In this document: positions 1-7,765 of the stretch, in pieces
Layout of the letters: each line of letters opens with the position of its first letter
Numbering within the stretch: position 1 is the first letter of the stretch
Origin: Rahnella bonaserana
Lineage (GTDB): Bacteria; Pseudomonadota; Gammaproteobacteria; Enterobacterales; Enterobacteriaceae
DNA: 64,000 bases
Direction of reading: 5' to 3'
Assembly (NCBI RefSeq): GCF_019049675.1
Contig: NZ_JAFMOW010000060.1
Location: 62,001-126,000 of the forward strand
Notes under the pieces: generated by a model
Seen by the model: the letters and a program-made list of their open reading frames with translations, nothing else
Databases searched by the model: none
What the model was told of the DNA's origin: nothing
Position numbers and translations under genes: made by a program

Positions 1-7
1 CGTGCAA

Positions 8-1291
8 TTATGATTGCGATTTATCCAGCTGCCGCCAGCGTCTCAACCACGAATGCCGGACCGGATGTACCAGCGCGTGCAATGCCCGTGCGTAATCGAG
101 CATCAGCCCCGGTGTCCAGGCCATCGTCGTCGCGCGTTTTCGCAGCTGGGCAGCAATCCACAATTCAGGCATAAAAAATAATTTCAGGAAACGCAGCCAG
201 CCTCCGTGTCGGGAAATAACGCCCTCAAGCGCGGCTTCGAGGCCGCAGGCCACGCTGCTGGAGCAGTTGCGCCAGGTCAGGTTGTAAATCACCAGCTGGC
301 GATAACTGTCCCAGAACCGCTGCAACGCCTGCGCATTAAAATCACTGAACACAATTTTACGGTCTGATTCACACCAGCCTGCGGCTTCGCTGGTATAGCT
401 CTTCTGATAAAGCCCCGGCACGTTGTTTTCCTGAATAGCTTTCAGGGTGTTGAAAAACTCGGCAGGTGAACGTTCAATATCGACCGCCGGATAAAGGCTG
501 ATGTAAAGCGAGGGTGGCATTTCCAGCGCGGCATGACCGGTAGAAATTACCCCATGCACGTCGACGGCGGCGATATAACGGTTAAACACCGGGCGTGGCA
601 CCGGCGAGTTCGCCGCCGAACCTTCCGGCGTCCAGATATGCACAATGAGCAAACCTTCACAGGCGTCAGTGACTGCTGCCGGCGGGCTAACGGGGATCAG
701 GCCGGGCGGCGCCATCATGGCGGAGAGCGTGATGCCATCCCGCATTTTAAAGGCGCGAAAGGCCAGCGGAATGCACTGGATCCCACCGAGGATCATGATC
801 ATGCCGACAAACTGCGAAATGGTGCCGTGGTGATGAGTGGGATAGGGAAGAAACAGAAACAGGGCAAAAATCAGCTGCGCAACGCCGCTGAAAAAAACCT
901 GACGCCAGCGGTCATATCGCACCACCCAGGCCGACGCCATGACGAAAAGACCGGTGATGAAAAACGCAAAACCAAACAAAATGGCCAGCAGCAGATTACT
1001 GCTCTCACGTCCTGAAAGGATCAGCACGGCGATAAAGCAAAATATGCCGCCCTTAAAATAGAACACTGACTTCTTCGCCCCGGCCGCTCCCCCGGCCAGA
1101 AAAAGCGTTACCAGACTTTCTGCCAGCAGGATCAGGCCGAAAACATGAAAAGGGAAGTAGCGCATTCCTTCCAGACCATCCATAAAAACAGTTACGCCAA
1201 GCCCGCCCCATAACAGACCGATAATGACCAGAACCGGCGCGGATTTACGCACAAAATTGGCACCCATCAATAACAGTGCAAGTTGCAGCAT
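8..1291 (-). CDS. HdeD-like (DUF308) membrane protein with a C-terminal cysteine-hydrolase-like domain
   Basis: 427 aa. The first ~185 residues form about six hydrophobic segments arranged like the HdeD/DUF308 acid-resistance membrane family. The C-terminal ~220 residues are soluble and are not part of ordinary HdeD (about 190 aa). They contain a GHAAL motif (His253) followed about 90 residues later by an N-C-S-S motif (Cys343). This His-before-Cys order recalls permuted NlpC/P60-type papain-fold hydrolases; that reading is inference. The ATG lies 3 bp after the stop of the upstream MASE1 gene, so the two are almost certainly one transcript. The role is unknown; an envelope-associated peptidase or amidase is possible. 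Confidence is high for the gene, moderate for the N-domain and low for the C-domain. Confidence 0.75.
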   Translation of the reverse strand: MLQLALLLMGANFVRKSAPVLVIIGLLWGGLGVTVFMDGLEGMRYFPFHVFGLILLAESLVTLFLAGGAAGAKKSVFYFKGGIFCFIAVLILSGRESSNLLLAILFGFAFFITGLFVMASAWVVRYDRWRQVFFSGVAQLIFALFLFLPYPTHHHGTISQFVGMIMILGGIQCIPLAFRAFKMRDGITLSAMMAPPGLIPVSPPAAVTDACEGLLIVHIWTPEGSAANSPVPRPVFNRYIAAVDVHGVISTGHAALEMPPSLYISLYPAVDIERSPAEFFNTLKAIQENNVPGLYQKSYTSEAAGWCESDRKIVFSDFNAQALQRFWDSYRQLVIYNLTWRNCSSSVACGLEAALEGVISRHGGWLRFLKLFFMPELWIAAQLRKRATTMAWTPGLMLDYARALHALVHPVRHSWLRRWRQLDKSQS

Positions 1292-1294
1292 GGT

Positions 1295-2521
1295 TTACGC
1301 CTCCCTGACCGTACGGGTGAATGGCCGGTTGGGCAATTCTTCTGACCAGGAGCCAATGATGACCACACCTTCCGGTTGCGGCAGCCCGGTCAGCTTCGTT
1401 TCCTGAAGCTGTATTTTGGTTGCCGGTGAGAGCTGAAGCAGGAAAGAGAAGGTGTCTGTAACGTTGCCGCCGCAGCTGATCGTATTCCAGCGGTCGCGCA
1501 TCCTTTTTTGATCTTCAGGAGAAAGCAGCGCCAGCAGCTGATCCACATGATGGATCTTCAGAAGATGCTGCGTCAGCGATGTGGCTGAAGTCTGGTCCCA
1601 GGTCAGACGGCCGCTTTGCGGGATCAGATAATAAGAGGACACCATGCCCGGCACATTCCGCTTAAGCACATACACAAAATTCAGCAGCAGGGCCGTGCCT
1701 GAAAGATAGCATTGCGCCAGTAACAGAGGTTCTCCCGACCGTAAGCCCGGAATAAACAGCGGACCAAGACGGTGCCAGGAGCAATAAATAACAATCACAC
1801 AAAAGGTGAGAAAGGAGAGCGCGCCGGGCCGGTTACCACTGACAACCGGGATGGCAATCATAATCATGACCGGAATGCAGGCCAGGCTAAAATGCAGCGC
1901 TTCGCTGCGGGCATCACCAAAGGGCTGACTGAAAACCCAGGCCGCGCTGATACATAACACCACCCATAAGCCACCACCGGTCAGGATTTTGCGCAGAGCA
2001 AAGGGCTCCGGCTTCCAGAATAAACCCATGATGATAGTCGTCAGCAAAATGGTGCCTACAACATTAGCTGACCACCAGATCCACAGCGTCTGAACAAAAT
2101 TGATATTGTGACGAAACAGCACCCATCCCGCGCCAGCTGCTGCAGCGACTGCGCTGATTACCACCGTGGCAGCCAGCCAGATCAGCACGTTGACCTGCAT
2201 GTCATGCGGGCGTCTGAAGCGCCGCACAACCCAGGCGATGGCGAAATCATTTCCGAGTGAAATCACCGAATGCACCAGCGAAGTCTCCAGCGAGTGCCGC
2301 ATCGTGACATCCAGCAACGTACGCACGAAAAAAAGCCCCAAAAACAGCGGAGGCCAGAAGCGGCGGGGTGTCAGCAGAAACGCGGCGACCGCAAGTCCGG
2401 CAGGAAACCACACAAACGAAACCCGGCTCGCTGGGTCATCCAGAAACAAGGAGATGTACCCGAGGGAAAAATAGAGCAGGCACCAAACCAGCAGCTGTAG
2501 AAAGAATTTAGCAGGAGACAC
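1295..2521 (-). CDS. MASE1-domain membrane sensor with a degenerate PAS-like tail and no output domain
   Basis: 408 aa. Starts at GTG with a GAGGT ribosome-binding site 5 nt upstream. About eight transmembrane segments in the first 290 residues carry the MASE1 hallmarks (early FVWFPAG, later WWSANVVGT). The remaining ~110 residues look like a weak PAS fold (LLALLSPEDQKR, then a GVVIIGSW strand near the end). No GGDEF, EAL or histidine-kinase module follows, although MASE1 proteins usually carry one. It is the first gene of a two-gene unit with the HdeD-like fusion protein, which suggests that its signal is passed to, or shared with, that partner (inference). Confidence 0.75.
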   Translation of the reverse strand: MSPAKFFLQLLVWCLLYFSLGYISLFLDDPASRVSFVWFPAGLAVAAFLLTPRRFWPPLFLGLFFVRTLLDVTMRHSLETSLVHSVISLGNDFAIAWVVRRFRRPHDMQVNVLIWLAATVVISAVAAAAGAGWVLFRHNINFVQTLWIWWSANVVGTILLTTIIMGLFWKPEPFALRKILTGGGLWVVLCISAAWVFSQPFGDARSEALHFSLACIPVMIMIAIPVVSGNRPGALSFLTFCVIVIYCSWHRLGPLFIPGLRSGEPLLLAQCYLSGTALLLNFVYVLKRNVPGMVSSYYLIPQSGRLTWDQTSATSLTQHLLKIHHVDQLLALLSPEDQKRMRDRWNTISCGGNVTDTFSFLLQLSPATKIQLQETKLTGLPQPEGVVIIGSWSEELPNRPFTRTVREA

Positions 2522-2871
2522 AGTGACCTCGGGAAAGATTCCACGCGTTGAGTCGTAGCTAAAGCGTAGAACAAATGGATCCTGCTGAGAGGATTTTAGA
2601 ATACCGGGATCCTGTTACACGCATTAGTTACAACATACTTATATGTGGAGGAATTTTCTGATCGAGTTATCTGTATGTGCCTTTTTCGTTTGAGCCTCCG
2701 CGCGCCTCTGCAGGCCGCATCGCAGGCGGGGACTGGCTTATCTGCGTAACGGATAAGAAATACCCTAACAGTCATTATGAAAATGCCTTGACCCTGTGAT
2801 AGTGATCACGTTTATTACGATGATTCTACCGTTTTGAAATAATTCACCTTGCTATATATAAGGAAAAAATA
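2522..2871. other. Divergent intergenic region
   Basis: 350 bp between the MASE1 gene (minus) and the MFS gene (plus). It holds two direct copies of GGATCCTG near 2578 and 2615, a CRP-like site at 2795-2810 and an A+T-rich stretch with a TATATA-like -10 near 2852. No gene is visible. Confidence 0.5.
2795..2810 (+). promoter_or_regulatory. Candidate CRP-binding site
   Basis: TGTGA-N6-TCACG matches the CRP consensus TGTGA-N6-TCACA at nine of ten core positions. It sits 61 bp before the ATG of the MFS gene, a position from which CRP could activate transcription. Seen by eye only; no score was computed. Confidence 0.4.
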
Positions 2872-4083
2872 ATGACTGAGTGCTCATCGCTGGACACCCG
2901 GCCAGAAACCTCTGCTTTCCGCCGCTGGCTGGCGGTCTTCTCACTGGCGTGCGGCACGTTCGCGCTGGTTAACACGGAATTTCTGCCGATCGGATTACTT
3001 TCACCTATCGCGCAATCTCTGGGTGTGACTGAAGGTCATGCCGGACTGGCGGTGATGCTGCCCGGTTTGGTGGCGGCGATTTCTGCGCCGCTGATCATGC
3101 TGTTTGCCCGCAAAATGGACCGTCGCAACCTGCTGTTGCTGCTTTCCGCGACGGTCATTGTGGCTAACGGTATTGCCGTGATGGCGCAGTCGTTCAACAT
3201 TTTGCTGATCGGACGCATTATTCTGGGCATCGGCGTGGGCGGCTTCTGGTCGTTTGCTATTCCCTCCGGCCGGCGGCTGGTGTCGGAAGAGCAGGGCGCA
3301 CGGGCGATTTCGCTGATCACCGCAGGCGTGGCGGTCGGTACAGTTGCAGGTGTTCCGGCGGGTGCGTTTATCGGCGATCTGTTTGGCTGGCGTATGGCAT
3401 TTACCCTGAACGCCGTGCTGGCGCTGGTATTCTTCGTATTGCAATGGCTGGCGCTGCCGTCGTTGCCCGCGCAGCAATCTATCGGCCTGCGTGCCATGCT
3501 GGGCGTCACCAAAGTGGCGGGGATCCGTTACGCGCTGATCATCGGCGTCTTCATGGCGGGTGGTCATTTTGCTGCCTATACCTACCTCGAACCCTGGCTG
3601 CGGTTCAATCTGCATCTTTCCGCCAGCGATATCTCGTTGTTGCTGATGGGCTACGGTGTTGCTGGTCTGGTGGGTACGCTGACGACTGAAATCAGTGTTC
3701 GCGAGTTTGGCGTCAGGAGAGCGTTTATGCTCAATATGCTGCTGCTCAGTGTTTCCGTGCTGGCGCTTTCGCTGTTCCAGGTGCCGCTGGCGCTGGCCTG
3801 TGCGCTGGTCATCCTGTGGGGACTCGCGTTTGGCGCGCTGCCGGTGTGTCTGAATATCTGGACGTATCAGGCGTCGCCTGCGCTTTTCGAAACCGGTTCG
3901 GCGCTGCTGGTGTGTGTCTTCCAGACTTCACTGGCGCTGGGCGCGTTGTTTGGCGGGATCCTCGCAGACAATTCGGGCGTGAGCAGCGCCTTCCTGCTTG
4001 GCGGTGTGCTGACATTGCTGGCGGGTATTACGATTTTTCTCTCCCGTCCGCAGCCAGTAAGGCTGCAGGGTGCTTCAGAATGA
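2872..4083 (+). CDS. MFS transporter, DHA1-type drug/sugar/nucleoside exporter
   Basis: 403 aa with 12 predicted transmembrane segments. It has the DHA1 signature: an N-terminal helix followed by EFLPIGLLSPIAQSLGVTEG, a loop 2-3 basic motif (ARKMDRRN), and IGRIILGIGVGGFWSFA in TM4, as in AraJ/NepI/SotB-type exporters. It resembles the NepI-like gene at 30317, but the two are clearly different paralogues. The substrate cannot be named from sequence. Monocistronic: it has its own upstream region with a CRP-like site and a strong terminator just downstream. Confidence 0.85.
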   Translation: MTECSSLDTRPETSAFRRWLAVFSLACGTFALVNTEFLPIGLLSPIAQSLGVTEGHAGLAVMLPGLVAAISAPLIMLFARKMDRRNLLLLLSATVIVANGIAVMAQSFNILLIGRIILGIGVGGFWSFAIPSGRRLVSEEQGARAISLITAGVAVGTVAGVPAGAFIGDLFGWRMAFTLNAVLALVFFVLQWLALPSLPAQQSIGLRAMLGVTKVAGIRYALIIGVFMAGGHFAAYTYLEPWLRFNLHLSASDISLLLMGYGVAGLVGTLTTEISVREFGVRRAFMLNMLLLSVSVLALSLFQVPLALACALVILWGLAFGALPVCLNIWTYQASPALFETGSALLVCVFQTSLALGALFGGILADNSGVSSAFLLGGVLTLLAGITIFLSRPQPVRLQGASE

Positions 4084-4132
4084 CCGGATAACGATCAGGA
4101 AATCTTTCCACATTTGAAATTTCTGCCTTTCC

Positions 4133-4163
4133 AAAGCCCGCATATTGCGGGCTTTGTTTTTTT
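4133..4163 (+). terminator. Rho-independent terminator of the MFS gene
   Basis: Perfect 9-bp stem AAAGCCCGC / GCGGGCTTT with an ATATT loop, followed by GTTTTTTT. Confidence 0.85.
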
Positions 4164-4285
4164 CTGGCGGGTTTGCATTAGGTTATTTCTTTTTCGTATT
4201 TGCCGAGCGTGAAGCGATTTGAAACACTGTCGGCTTAACAGTCTGTTTCAACTTGAAAATTTATTCACGGAAAGAGTAAACCTTT

Positions 4286-5098
4286 ATGCGCACAATATTA
4301 AAACTATCAGTTCTGGCTTTATCTCTGGCGGGTGCCCTGGTGCTGACTGCCTGTGATCAGAAATCCAATGAGAATCACATCAAGGTCGGGATCAGTGCCG
4401 GTATCGATCAGCAGATGTGGGAAACCATCAAAAAAACCGCCAAAGACAAATACAATCTGGATGTCGAAGTGGTGACGTTCAACGATTTTGTGTTGCCGAA
4501 CTCCGCGCTGAGCAGCGGCGATATCGACGTCAACTCCTTCCAGCATCGTCCTTATCTGGATAAACAAATTAAAGAGCGTGGCTATAAGCTGGCAGAAGTG
4601 GGTAAAACCTTCGTGTATCCGATTGCCGGTTACTCGCGAAAAATAAAATCCATCGACCAGTTGAGTGATAACGCGCAGGTGGCAGTGCCAAACGATCCAA
4701 CTAACCTGGGCCGCTCATTGTTACTGCTGCAAAAAGTCGGACTGATTAAACTGAAAGAGGGCGTTGGTTTGCTGCCGACGTCGCTGGATATTATCGAAAA
4801 TCCAAAACACCTGAAGATTGTTGAGATCGAAGCGCCTCAGCTCACCCGCGCGATTGACGATGACAAGATCGAGCTGGCGATCATCAATACCACCTATTCA
4901 GGCCAGGTCGGACTGACGCCGGGTAAAAACGGGCTCTTTGTGGAAGACAAAGATTCACCTTACGTGAATATCATTGTGGCGCGTGAAGATAACAAAGACA
5001 GTCAGGCGGTGAAGGAACTGGTGGAGGCCTATCAGACTGACGCCACTATCAAAGCGGCAGATGCTATTTATCACGGCGATGCGGTGAAAGGCTGGTAA
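4286..5098 (+). CDS. nlpA: Inner-membrane lipoprotein NlpA (MetQ-family binding protein)
   Basis: 270 aa. The signal peptide ends in the lipobox LTAC, with Cys23 followed by Asp24. Asp at +2 is the Lol-avoidance signal that keeps a lipoprotein in the inner membrane, as in E. coli NlpA. The mature part is a MetQ/NlpA periplasmic binding domain (KVGISAGIDQQMWE, SFQHRPYLD, NDPTNLGRSLLLLQKVGL, SPYVNIIVARED), and the C-terminus closely follows E. coli NlpA. No metN or metI lies beside it, so it is an orphan binding protein; in E. coli NlpA has a minor role in methionine uptake. It is followed by a perfect hairpin. Confidence 0.92.
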   Translation: MRTILKLSVLALSLAGALVLTACDQKSNENHIKVGISAGIDQQMWETIKKTAKDKYNLDVEVVTFNDFVLPNSALSSGDIDVNSFQHRPYLDKQIKERGYKLAEVGKTFVYPIAGYSRKIKSIDQLSDNAQVAVPNDPTNLGRSLLLLQKVGLIKLKEGVGLLPTSLDIIENPKHLKIVEIEAPQLTRAIDDDKIELAIINTTYSGQVGLTPGKNGLFVEDKDSPYVNIIVAREDNKDSQAVKELVEAYQTDATIKAADAIYHGDAVKGW

Positions 5099-5126
5099 GA
5101 GCGGTCAGGCAAGGCGGAAATCATTG

Positions 5127-5154
5127 AATCCTGAGATTGTGAAATCTCAGGATT
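5127..5154 (+). terminator. Hairpin between convergent nlpA and the DUF2158 gene
   Basis: Perfect 12-bp stem (AATCCTGAGATT / AATCTCAGGATT) closed by a GTGA tetraloop (GNRA type), 28 bp after the nlpA stop. Only a weak U-rich tail follows. Probably ends nlpA transcription. Confidence 0.6.
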
Positions 5155-5178
5155 ATAATACTTGTTTCAGGCTCAAAA

Positions 5179-5358
5179 TCAGCAAACGCCGAAATCGCCT
5201 TCTTCGTGATACAGGCTCACGGTATCCGCTTTCACTTCAATTTCCGTTGCGCCGAAGTCGTCCTGACGCGTACACCACAGGGTGTCGCCTTCAACACGCT
5301 GCACGACCAGTTTCGGGCCGCCGGTTTTGGACTGAACGATATCTTGGGGTTTAAACAT
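5179..5358 (-). CDS. YodC-family small protein (DUF2158)
   Basis: 59 aa starting MFKPQDIVQSKTGGPKLVV. The start at 5358 is chosen because AGAGGAAAA lies just upstream and the family begins here; the longer upstream reading has no homology-like sequence. The SKTGGPKLVVQ...LWCTRQD core is typical of DUF2158/YodC proteins, small beta-rich proteins of unknown function. Transcribed divergently from osmC. Confidence 0.8.
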   Translation of the reverse strand: MFKPQDIVQSKTGGPKLVVQRVEGDTLWCTRQDDFGATEIEVKADTVSLYHEEGDFGVC

Positions 5359-5452
5359 ATTTTTTCCTCTGTTTTCAATGATGTTGTAATGATGGAAAAA
5401 TGTGTCCGCAGGCCGCATAGCCGCGCCATCCTCGCGAAACACGGATCTGAAG

Positions 5453-5462
5453 CTATACTTAA
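5453..5462 (+). promoter_or_regulatory. Sigma-S-type -10 element of osmC
   Basis: CTATACTTAA 30 bp before the osmC ATG matches the extended -10 preferred by sigma-S (CTATACT followed by A/T). E. coli osmC is known to have a sigma-S-dependent promoter, so the assignment fits. Confidence 0.6.
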
Positions 5463-5491
5463 AAGTAATGTAATACAAACAGGAGGAAAAC

Positions 5492-5923
5492 ATGACCATT
5501 CATAAGAAAGGGCAGGCGCATTGGGAAGGTGACATTAAACACGGTAAAGGTCACATCTCTTCTGAGAGCGGCGCGCTGAAGGACCAGCCTTATGGTTTCA
5601 ACACCCGTTTTGAAGGAAAACCCGGCACCAACCCGGAAGAATTAATAGCAGCAGCGCATTCTGCCTGCTTCTCGATGGCACTTTCGCTGATGCTTGGCGA
5701 AGCAGGGCACACGCCTGAAAGTATCGATACCGTCGCAGACGTTTCACTGGATAAAGTGGATGGCGGCTTTGCGATCACTAAAATCGCGCTCGACAGCAAA
5801 GTGAAATTGCCGGGTATCGATAAAGACAAATTCGACGAAATCATCAAAAAAGCCAAAGCCGGTTGCCCGGTATCTAAGGTACTGAACGCGGAAATCACGC
5901 TGACGTATCAGCTAGAAAATTGA
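5492..5923 (+). CDS. osmC: Peroxiredoxin OsmC
   Basis: 143 aa, the same length as E. coli OsmC and nearly colinear with it (starts MTIHKKGQAHWEGDIK). The two catalytic cysteines of the OsmC/Ohr family are present: Cys59 in HSACFSMAL and Cys125 in AGCPVSKVL. It is a cytoplasmic thiol peroxidase that reduces organic hydroperoxides and is induced by osmotic and stationary-phase stress. An AGGAGG ribosome-binding site precedes the ATG, and a terminator follows 28 bp after the stop. Confidence 0.96.
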   Translation: MTIHKKGQAHWEGDIKHGKGHISSESGALKDQPYGFNTRFEGKPGTNPEELIAAAHSACFSMALSLMLGEAGHTPESIDTVADVSLDKVDGGFAITKIALDSKVKLPGIDKDKFDEIIKKAKAGCPVSKVLNAEITLTYQLEN

Positions 5924-5950
5924 TGAAAGACTGAAGTTTTGAATCTGAAA

Positions 5951-5976
5951 GCCACGCGAAGTTTGCGTGGCTTTTC
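5951..5976 (+). terminator. Terminator of osmC
   Basis: GCCACGC / GCGTGGC 7-bp stem with a 7-nt loop, followed by TTTTCTGTT. Confidence 0.8.
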
Positions 5977-5981
5977 TGTTG

Positions 5982-6329
5982 TTAGCCCATGATCAACTTT
6001 TTAAACAACAGTTCCTGAACATTTTGCCGCTGCGAAAGAAGCACGTACACGGAGATAAGGTTTGCCGATTCATCATAGGTATAAATGATACGGTAACCAT
6101 TCAATGTATTACATTCGCGAAATTTGATGATACCCAGCGCGGCGAGATCGGGTGCAACCGGGCAGGATAAAGGAAAAACTTTCACTTTTGCTTCAAACTC
6201 ATCCAACACTGCGTTGATGATTTTTAGCGCATCGTTTCCCTGTGAGGTCTGGAACGACGCAATTTCATCAATAGACAACTTTACAGTTTGCAGGTACTCA
6301 ATCGTGATTTTACTTTTCGTTGCAGACAT
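5982..6329 (-). CDS. RelE/ParE-family type II toxin
   Basis: 115 aa. It carries the RelE/ParE pattern: an N-terminal helical pair (EIASFQTSQG..ALKIINAVLDEF), then IIKFRECNTLNGYRIIYTYDES, which places the strand-borne Arg/Tyr residues, and a C-terminal VYVLLSQRQNVQELL. It is the second gene of a pair with a Phd/YefM-like antitoxin 37 bp upstream. RelE-type members cleave mRNA on the ribosome and ParE-type members poison gyrase; the sequence alone does not decide. Confidence 0.75.
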   Translation of the reverse strand: MSATKSKITIEYLQTVKLSIDEIASFQTSQGNDALKIINAVLDEFEAKVKVFPLSCPVAPDLAALGIIKFRECNTLNGYRIIYTYDESANLISVYVLLSQRQNVQELLFKKLIMG

Positions 6330-6366
6330 AAATTGATCCCAATAATCAGCAGATCAGATGAGAGAT

Positions 6367-6600
6367 TCATCTGGCAAGATCTGCTAACAACTGTTCTCTC
6401 GTGAATGTCCGGCCTTCTGCTTTATCATTTTCTGCCAGTGTAAGCAGCTTGAGTAAAGCAATGGTTTCATCCCTTTTTTGTCTGTCTTCAAAGGATTCAA
6501 TCACGTAAGCCGGTTCACCATTCTGAGTGACCAGTATCGGTTGTGATAAATCAAGTACAGCAGCATGCTTCTTTACGAAGCTGATAGTCTGTATTTGCAT
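6367..6600 (-). CDS. Phd/YefM-family antitoxin
   Basis: 77 aa starting MQIQTISFVKKH. The start at 6600 is preferred to longer readings because GGAGAAAT lies just upstream. It has the Phd/YefM N-terminal fold with PILVTQNGEPAYVIESFED, the usual dimer and DNA-binding core, and an acidic/helical toxin-neutralising tail ending in REQLLADLAR. As the first gene of the operon it should both neutralise the toxin and repress the promoter. Confidence 0.8.
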   Translation of the reverse strand: MQIQTISFVKKHAAVLDLSQPILVTQNGEPAYVIESFEDRQKRDETIALLKLLTLAENDKAEGRTFTREQLLADLAR

Positions 6601-6749
6601 GTTTAATTTCTCCGCCAAGTTTCTCAGTCTAAATATAGTTCTTTTAAAGACTGCTTGCAAAGTAAGTTTCCCATTCTCCGGTATGCCTCGCAAAACGCCT
6701 GTCCCCGGTTTGACAAAAATCCGCCCTCTGCCATTACTTGATCATTCCC

Positions 6750-6785
6750 AAAAACCGAATGCTGCCGCACAGGATTCGGTTTTTT
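6750..6785 (+). terminator. Strong hairpin terminator upstream of the LysR gene
   Basis: Perfect 11-bp stem AAAAACCGAAT / ATTCGGTTTTT with a 13-nt loop and a T run. No plus-strand gene ends here. TTGACA at 6710-6715 could be a -35 for a very short transcript, so this may be an attenuator or a small-RNA terminator; it may also be left over from a former gene. Confidence 0.6.
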
Positions 6786-6805
6786 AATGCGATGAGAGAG
6801 CCGTT

Positions 6806-7714
6806 ATGCTGACCCTGCGCCAGATCCGCCATTTTATTGCCGTTGCTGAAACCGGATCGATATCCGCTGCTGCACAGGCCTCTTTTGTTTCGCAGTCCTC
6901 GCTGACACAGGCGATCCAACAACTTGAGACGGAAACCGAGGCGCGTCTGTTTGACCGCCACGCCAAAGGGATGACGCTGACCCATCAGGGGCATCAGTTT
7001 TTACGCCAGTCATATCTCATTCTCGCCACCGTTGATAACGCCAAACGCAGCCTGCAAATGGGGACCGAAAATGTTACCGGTCAGCTGACGCTGGGCGTGA
7101 CCAGTCTGGTGGCCGGATACTTTCTGGTGGATTTACTCAAGCAATTCAACGCCTATTACCCGAATGTCGAAGTGAAAGTGGTGGAGGATGAACGCCAGTA
7201 CATCGAGCATCTGCTGGTCAGCGGCGAGATCGACATCGGTGTGCTAATCCTCTCAAATCTGGAAGATCGTGACGCGCTGCAAACCGAGGTGCTGACGCAT
7301 TCTTCGTACCGTCTGTGGCTGCCGCCGCTGCATCCTTTGCTGGAGCGTGAAAGTATTTCGCTCGCCGATATCGCGAATGAACCGCTGATCCAGCTCAACG
7401 TGGATGAGATGGAAAAACATGCGCAGCGGCTGTGGGCGCGTGCCGGGCTGAAGCCCAACATTGCGATGAAAACCGCGTCAACCGAGGCGGTGCGCAGTCT
7501 GGTGGCTGCCGGGCTGGGCGTATCAGTACAGCCAGACATGGCTTACCGCGCCTGGTCGCTGGAAGGAAATATGATTGAAGCCAGCAAGCTCGAGGATTCT
7601 ATCGAACCGCTGGACATCGGGCTGGCATGGCGTCGCGGCAGCGCGCGGCCCGAACTGGTGACGCCGTTTCTGACGATTGCCCGCGAAAACAGTGCCAAGA
7701 GAAAACCGTCTTAA
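6806..7714 (+). CDS. LysR-type regulator of the adjacent polyamine catabolic block
   Basis: 302 aa. The N-terminal winged HTH is clear (LRQIRHFIAVAETGSISAAA, then SQSSLTQAIQQLETETEARLFDR, ~1-60), followed by the LysR effector domain (~90-295). The start is set by GAGAG before the ATG. In E. coli the ydcSTUV-patD genes are next to a MocR-type regulator (YdcR); here a LysR protein occupies that place. It is separated by 149 bp of dyad-rich DNA from the first aldehyde dehydrogenase and points the same way. Regulation of that operon is inferred from position only. Confidence 0.88.
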   Translation: MLTLRQIRHFIAVAETGSISAAAQASFVSQSSLTQAIQQLETETEARLFDRHAKGMTLTHQGHQFLRQSYLILATVDNAKRSLQMGTENVTGQLTLGVTSLVAGYFLVDLLKQFNAYYPNVEVKVVEDERQYIEHLLVSGEIDIGVLILSNLEDRDALQTEVLTHSSYRLWLPPLHPLLERESISLADIANEPLIQLNVDEMEKHAQRLWARAGLKPNIAMKTASTEAVRSLVAAGLGVSVQPDMAYRAWSLEGNMIEASKLEDSIEPLDIGLAWRRGSARPELVTPFLTIARENSAKRKPS

Positions 7715-7765
7715 CCGGAGCATTCGTTTTTTCCGAACGCTGCCTTCAGTAATTGCTATTTGTTG

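Noticed and set aside
533-1015. 160-codon plus-strand frame opposite the HdeD-like gene
   Set aside because: Arginine/histidine-rich shadow translation antisense to a gene with clear domain structure.
3001-3615. 204-codon minus-strand frame inside the MFS gene
   Set aside because: Low-complexity Q/R/H-rich shadow of a well-supported membrane protein.
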